Shown here: positions 60,932-64,000 of the stretch, piece after piece
Layout: every line of letters begins with the position of its first letter
Position numbering within the stretch: the first letter of the stretch is position 1
Origin: Thermoanaerobaculia bacterium
GTDB lineage: Bacteria > Acidobacteriota > Thermoanaerobaculia > Multivoradales > JAIOJS01
Direction of reading: 5' to 3'
Length of the DNA stretch: 64,000 nt
NCBI GenBank assembly: GCA_030429235.1
Contig: JAUIDB010000002.1
Coordinates: 112,769 to 176,768 of the forward strand
Translations under genes and position numbers: made by a program
The notes under the pieces: model-generated
Databases searched by the model: none
What the model was told of the DNA's origin: nothing
What the model saw: only the letters and a program-made list of their open reading frames with translations

Positions 60932-62195
60932 CGGTCGGGGATACTTCGGGGAGTTCGGGGGCAGTTTCGTTCCCGAGACCCTGATGGCACCTCTGGACGA
61001 GCTGCGCAAGGCCTACACCCAGGTGATGAAGCACCGTGCCTTCAAGCGCCGGCTGGGCGATTTGATGAGCAGCTACACGGGCCGTCCGACTCCGCTGTAT
61101 TTCGCCGAGCGCCTGACCGAGCACCTGGGCGGAGCTCGGATCTACCTCAAGCGCGAGGACCTGCTCCATACCGGTGCTCACAAGATCAACAATGCGCTCG
61201 GCCAGGCCCTCCTGGCCCATTTCATGGGCAAGGAGCGGATCATCGCGGAGACGGGGGCCGGCCAACACGGCGTGGCCACGGCCACGGCCGCCGCGCTTCT
61301 GGGCTTACGGTGCACGATCTACATGGGTACCGAGGACATGCGACGCCAACGTCTCAACGTCGACCGGATGAAGCTCCTGGGAGCCGAAGTCGTCGGGGTC
61401 GACGCCGGGAGTCAGACGCTGAAGGACGCGATCAACGAAGCGCTTCGCGACTGGGTGACCAACGTCCGCACAACCCACTATGTCCTCGGTTCGGTTCTGG
61501 GGCCGGACCCCTACCCTCGGATGGTCCGCGACTTCCATCGCGTCATCGGCGACGAAGCGAGGGTCCAGATCAAGAAGCAGACCGGAAGTGCTAGCCCGGA
61601 TCTGGCGGTCGCCTGTGTCGGTGGCGGTTCCAACTCGATCGGCCTGTTCACGGCGTTTCTCGCCGATAGTCGAGTGCGCCTCATCGGCGTCGAAGCCGGT
61701 GGCGCCGGACCCGCACTCGGTCGTCACGCCGCCCGCTTCGAGGGTGGGCGGCTGGGAGTCCTGCACGGTACCCGAACCATGGTGCTGCAGGACCAGGATG
61801 GTCAGATCGCGACCACCCACTCGGTATCGGCAGGACTCGACTACCCGGCCATCGGTCCCGAGCACGTTCTCCTGCACGAGCTGGGTCGAGTGGAGTACTA
61901 CTCGGTCAACGATGCGGAGGCGGTAGCGGCTTTCCACCTGCTCGCCAAGACGGAAGGAATCCTGCCGGCACTGGAGAGCTCCCACGCCCTGGCCGAGGTC
62001 GTCAAGCGGGCCCCGAACATGGGCAAGAAGATGGTCATTCTGGTCAACCTCTCGGGCCGCGGAGACAAAGACGTCGAGTCGGTACTGGCCTACGACGCCG
62101 AACACGCCGGCGAGGCCGAGCGCCAGGCCGAGCTACTGATCCATCCCGCTGCGCGCAAATGGGCCGGTCCGATCGACGAGGAGGATTCGCAATGA
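60906..62195 (+). CDS. trpB: Tryptophan synthase beta chain
   Basis: PLP enzyme of 429 residues joining indole and serine (TrpB1 type, working with TrpA). [16 protein letters not shown], Schiff-base Lys in [40 protein letters not shown], the glycine-rich phosphate site and C-terminal NLSGRGDKD. Starts inside the end of trpF and overlaps trpA by 4 nt. Confidence 0.97.
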   Translation: MRSKYAWPDGRGYFGEFGGSFVPETLMAPLDELRKAYTQVMKHRAFKRRLGDLMSSYTGRPTPLYFAERLTEHLGGARIYLKREDLLHTGAHKINNALGQALLAHFMGKERIIAETGAGQHGVATATAAALLGLRCTIYMGTEDMRRQRLNVDRMKLLGAEVVGVDAGSQTLKDAINEALRDWVTNVRTTHYVLGSVLGPDPYPRMVRDFHRVIGDEARVQIKKQTGSASPDLAVACVGGGSNSIGLFTAFLADSRVRLIGVEAGGAGPALGRHAARFEGGRLGVLHGTRTMVLQDQDGQIATTHSVSAGLDYPAIGPEHVLLHELGRVEYYSVNDAEAVAAFHLLAKTEGILPALESSHALAEVVKRAPNMGKKMVILVNLSGRGDKDVESVLAYDAEHAGEAERQAELLIHPAARKWAGPIDEEDSQ

Positions 62196-63007
62196 CCGCG
62201 ATCGAAGAGGTGTTTGCCCGCTGTCGGGCCGAGAAGCGAGCCGCCTTCATTCCATTCATCATGGCCGGCGACCCCGGCCTGGAGGCGACGCCGCGGTTGA
62301 TGGAGGCCCTGGTGGCCGGGGGCGCGGACATCATCGAACTCGGGGTTCCGTTCAGCGACCCGATGGCGGACGGTCCGGTGAATCAGGCCGCGGCCAATCG
62401 GGCCCTGGCGGCGGGAACCCACCTCGGGGATATCTTGCGGATGGTTGCGAGACACCGCGACCGCCTCGACGTGCCGATCGTCCTGTTCACGTACTACAAC
62501 CCGATCCATGCCATCGGTCTCGACCGTTTCGCCGAGCAGGCTGCCGCCTCCGGTCTCGACGGCGTGCTCTGTGTCGATCTACCGCCGGAAGAAGCGGAGG
62601 GTGAATACCTCGGGGCGTTGCGCGAACGGGGCCTGGACACGATCTTCCTGCTGGCGCCGACGAGCACCAAGGACCGGGTGCGGATCGTCGACGGGGCGTC
62701 GACTGGGTTTGTCTACTACGTTTCCCGTACCGGGGTCACGGGGGAGCAGGCCAAGCTGCCGAGTGCCCTCAAGAAGGCAGTCAAGCGCTTGCGCAAGAAG
62801 CTCTCACAGCCGCTGGTGGTCGGATTCGGGGTTTCGACCCGAACCCAGGTTCGGGAGATCGGCAAGGTCGCCGACGGAGTCGTGGTCGGTTCGGCCCTGG
62901 TTCGGTTGATCGAGGAGTACGGCGGCGCCGACGATCTTCCGCAGCGGCTGGAGGCTCTGGTGCGCGAACTCACCGGCCGGCCGGCTGGAGCGCGGGCCGA
63001 AGGGTGA
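62192..63007 (+). CDS. trpA: Tryptophan synthase alpha chain
   Basis: Indole-releasing TIM-barrel subunit (271 residues). Catalytic Glu in [19 protein letters not shown], Asp in [28 protein letters not shown] and [15 protein letters not shown] 62192 has GAGGA upstream and overlaps the trpB stop. The 3' end overlaps the esterase gene (GTGA), which is probably the last gene of the transcript. Confidence 0.96.
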   Translation: MTAIEEVFARCRAEKRAAFIPFIMAGDPGLEATPRLMEALVAGGADIIELGVPFSDPMADGPVNQAAANRALAAGTHLGDILRMVARHRDRLDVPIVLFTYYNPIHAIGLDRFAEQAAASGLDGVLCVDLPPEEAEGEYLGALRERGLDTIFLLAPTSTKDRVRIVDGASTGFVYYVSRTGVTGEQAKLPSALKKAVKRLRKKLSQPLVVGFGVSTRTQVREIGKVADGVVVGSALVRLIEEYGGADDLPQRLEALVRELTGRPAGARAEG

Positions 63008-63684
63008 ATTCGACCGCCGATCCGGGAACGGAAGCCTCCGTCGAGACCGTAGCGACCCTGGTGCACGGTCGCTGGTTGCTCGTCGAGCCCGATCGTCCGC
63101 CGACGGCCCTGCTCCTCGGGTTTCACGGCTTCGGCGAACTCGCCGACGACAGCCTTCCGGCGTTGCGCCAACTCGCTGCGGGCCAGCCCTGGGTACTGGC
63201 GGCCGTGCAGGGACTGCACCCGTTCTACCGGCGCAACGGCTCGATCGTCGCCAGCTGGATGACCAGCCTCGATCGCGAACTCGCCATCGACGACAACGTC
63301 GCCTACGTGGCGCGGGTCGTAGCCACTCTTCGGCGACGTTTCCCTTCGGCTCAGCGCCTCGGATGTGTCGGGTTCTCGCAGGGAGTGGCGATGGCGTACC
63401 GCGCGGCCGCCGGTTGTGGCATGCCGTGTCACGCGCTGCTCTCCATGGCGGGTGACGTCCCTCCCGAACTGCGAGATGGTTCGCGGCCCTTGCCCCCGGT
63501 GCTCCTGTGCCGCGGGAGCGAGGACGAATGGTACTCGGACGCCAAGGTGGACCACGACCTCGAGGTCCTGCGCCGGTTGGAGGTCCCGGTGGAGACCTGC
63601 CGCTTCGAGGGCGGTCACGAATGGACCGAAGAGGTGTTCGCGGCCGGCCGCTCCTTCCTGGCGGAGCGGCTCAATCCGACGTGA
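63004..63684 (+). CDS. Phospholipase/carboxylesterase-type alpha/beta hydrolase
   Basis: Serine hydrolase of 226 residues like the YpfH/acyl-protein-thioesterase group: oxyanion region LLGFHGFGELADDSL, nucleophile elbow GFSQGVAMAYRAAA, Asp in CRGSEDEWYS and His in EGGHEWTEE. No signal peptide. The GTG start overlaps trpA (GTGA). A role in Trp or His synthesis is not obvious; a missing histidinol-phosphate phosphatase cannot be assigned to this fold. Its last 14 bp overlap the convergent gamma-glutamyltransferase end. Confidence 0.85.
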   Translation: MNSTADPGTEASVETVATLVHGRWLLVEPDRPPTALLLGFHGFGELADDSLPALRQLAAGQPWVLAAVQGLHPFYRRNGSIVASWMTSLDRELAIDDNVAYVARVVATLRRRFPSAQRLGCVGFSQGVAMAYRAAAGCGMPCHALLSMAGDVPPELRDGSRPLPPVLLCRGSEDEWYSDAKVDHDLEVLRRLEVPVETCRFEGGHEWTEEVFAAGRSFLAERLNPT

Positions 63685-64000
63685 CTTCGGAGCCAGACTC
63701 TAGGTCCCGGGCCACCCCTCGGCCCCTGGGGTCGGAAGCGGCGACCAGCTTCTCGCCGTCGGCCCAGACGATCTGGACGTCACCGAAGTCGAAGAAGTGC
63801 TCCTCCAGGCGGTAGCCCATCGCCTCGAGTTCGGCCACCGCCTCGGCGGGCAACGGGCGCCCGGGACTATAGGTGATCAGATCCGGGGGCAAGAGCTGGT
63901 GGTGGAACCGGGTCACCGACACCGCCTCGGACGGCGACATGCCGAAGTCGATGATGTTGACGATGACCTGGAAGACCGAGGTGAAGATGGTCGACCCTCC
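63671..64000 (-). CDS. Gamma-glutamyltransferase, C-terminal part
   Basis: The 3' end of a minus-strand gene continuing beyond the window; 109 codons are visible. GGSTIFTSVFQVIVNIIDFGM and SVTRFHHQLLPPDL match the C-terminus of the gamma-glutamyltranspeptidase small subunit (cleaves gamma-glutamyl bonds of glutathione, usually periplasmic). The catalytic Thr is outside the window. Convergent overlap of 14 bp with the esterase gene. Confidence 0.88.
   Translation of the reverse strand, partial: GGSTIFTSVFQVIVNIIDFGMSPSEAVSVTRFHHQLLPPDLITYSPGRPLPAEAVAELEAMGYRLEEHFFDFGDVQIVWADGEKLVAASDPRGRGVARDLESGSEVTSD

Overview
This window is a GC-rich bacterial chromosome segment (about two-thirds G+C by eye). 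Its gene content points to a Gram-negative, probably aerobic, lipoprotein-rich bacterium: an electron-transfer-flavoprotein:ubiquinone oxidoreductase, ferredoxin-linked 2-oxoacid oxidoreductase, many lipobox proteins, exopolysaccharide glycosyltransferases, and HlyD-type export. A secreted FG-GAP protein with a duplicated C-terminal domain and a secreted hydrolase with a DGFESGD tail are features I associate with Acidobacteriota of the Thermoanaerobaculia type. That taxonomic call is inference.

Layout. 1-4.3 kb: signalling genes, namely the end of one sensor kinase, a hybrid kinase and a convergent SpoIIE/PP2C phosphatase. 4.5-7.4 kb: korAB. 7.4-10.6 kb: a YbhGFS-like HlyD/ABC exporter on the minus strand. 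10.7-16.3 kb: DUF72, a TlpA-like lipoprotein, an unknown helical protein, an NHL/TPR protein and an SGNH hydrolase. 16.3-19.4 kb: a PaaZ/BoxD-type aldehyde dehydrogenase and a membrane-anchored alpha/beta hydrolase. 19.5-24 kb: an exopolysaccharide block (PlsC, polyprenyl-phosphate sugar transferase, two GT4 enzymes). 24-27 kb: an unknown anchored protein and a sulfatase-fold lipoprotein. 27.2-32.5 kb: the housekeeping yceD-rpmF-plsX-fabD-fabG-acpP-fabF operon behind a strong sigma-70-like promoter. 32.6-35.4 kb: an accessory island with a short-repeat cluster, a DTGSG beta-helix protein and a RAYT-type Y1 transposase flanked by inverted copies of a 21-bp repeat. 35.5-41.2 kb: ETF-QO, then a minus-strand asparagine-synthetase-like / radical SAM / halogenase-like flavoprotein operon. 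41.3-46.1 kb: a four-gene envelope operon. 46.3-63.7 kb: a VOC protein, then a supraoperon. 63.7-64 kb: the end of a gamma-glutamyltransferase.

The supraoperon is the highlight. aroDE-hisZ-hisG-hisD-hisC-hisB-hisHAF-hisIE-trpE-trpG-trpD-trpC-trpF-trpB-trpA-esterase form one unit in which all 15 junctions overlap. It is preceded by a TTGACA-N17-TAAGAT promoter and a 32-codon leader ORF whose end reads HTGWWGFVHHHVE. Tandem Trp, one Phe and tandem His codons sit just before a ladder of mutually exclusive RNA pairings ending at the aroDE Shine-Dalgarno. This reads as one attenuator that senses both histidine and tryptophan supply. HisH, HisA and HisF are fused in one 779-residue polypeptide.

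The second system is a 21-bp hairpin-forming repeat family with core AAACGGCTGAGG. I found 12 full-length copies: flanking the RAYT gene, clustered behind fabF, and inside coding sequences in three translational readings, including three in-frame tandem copies that form the HisH-HisA linker.
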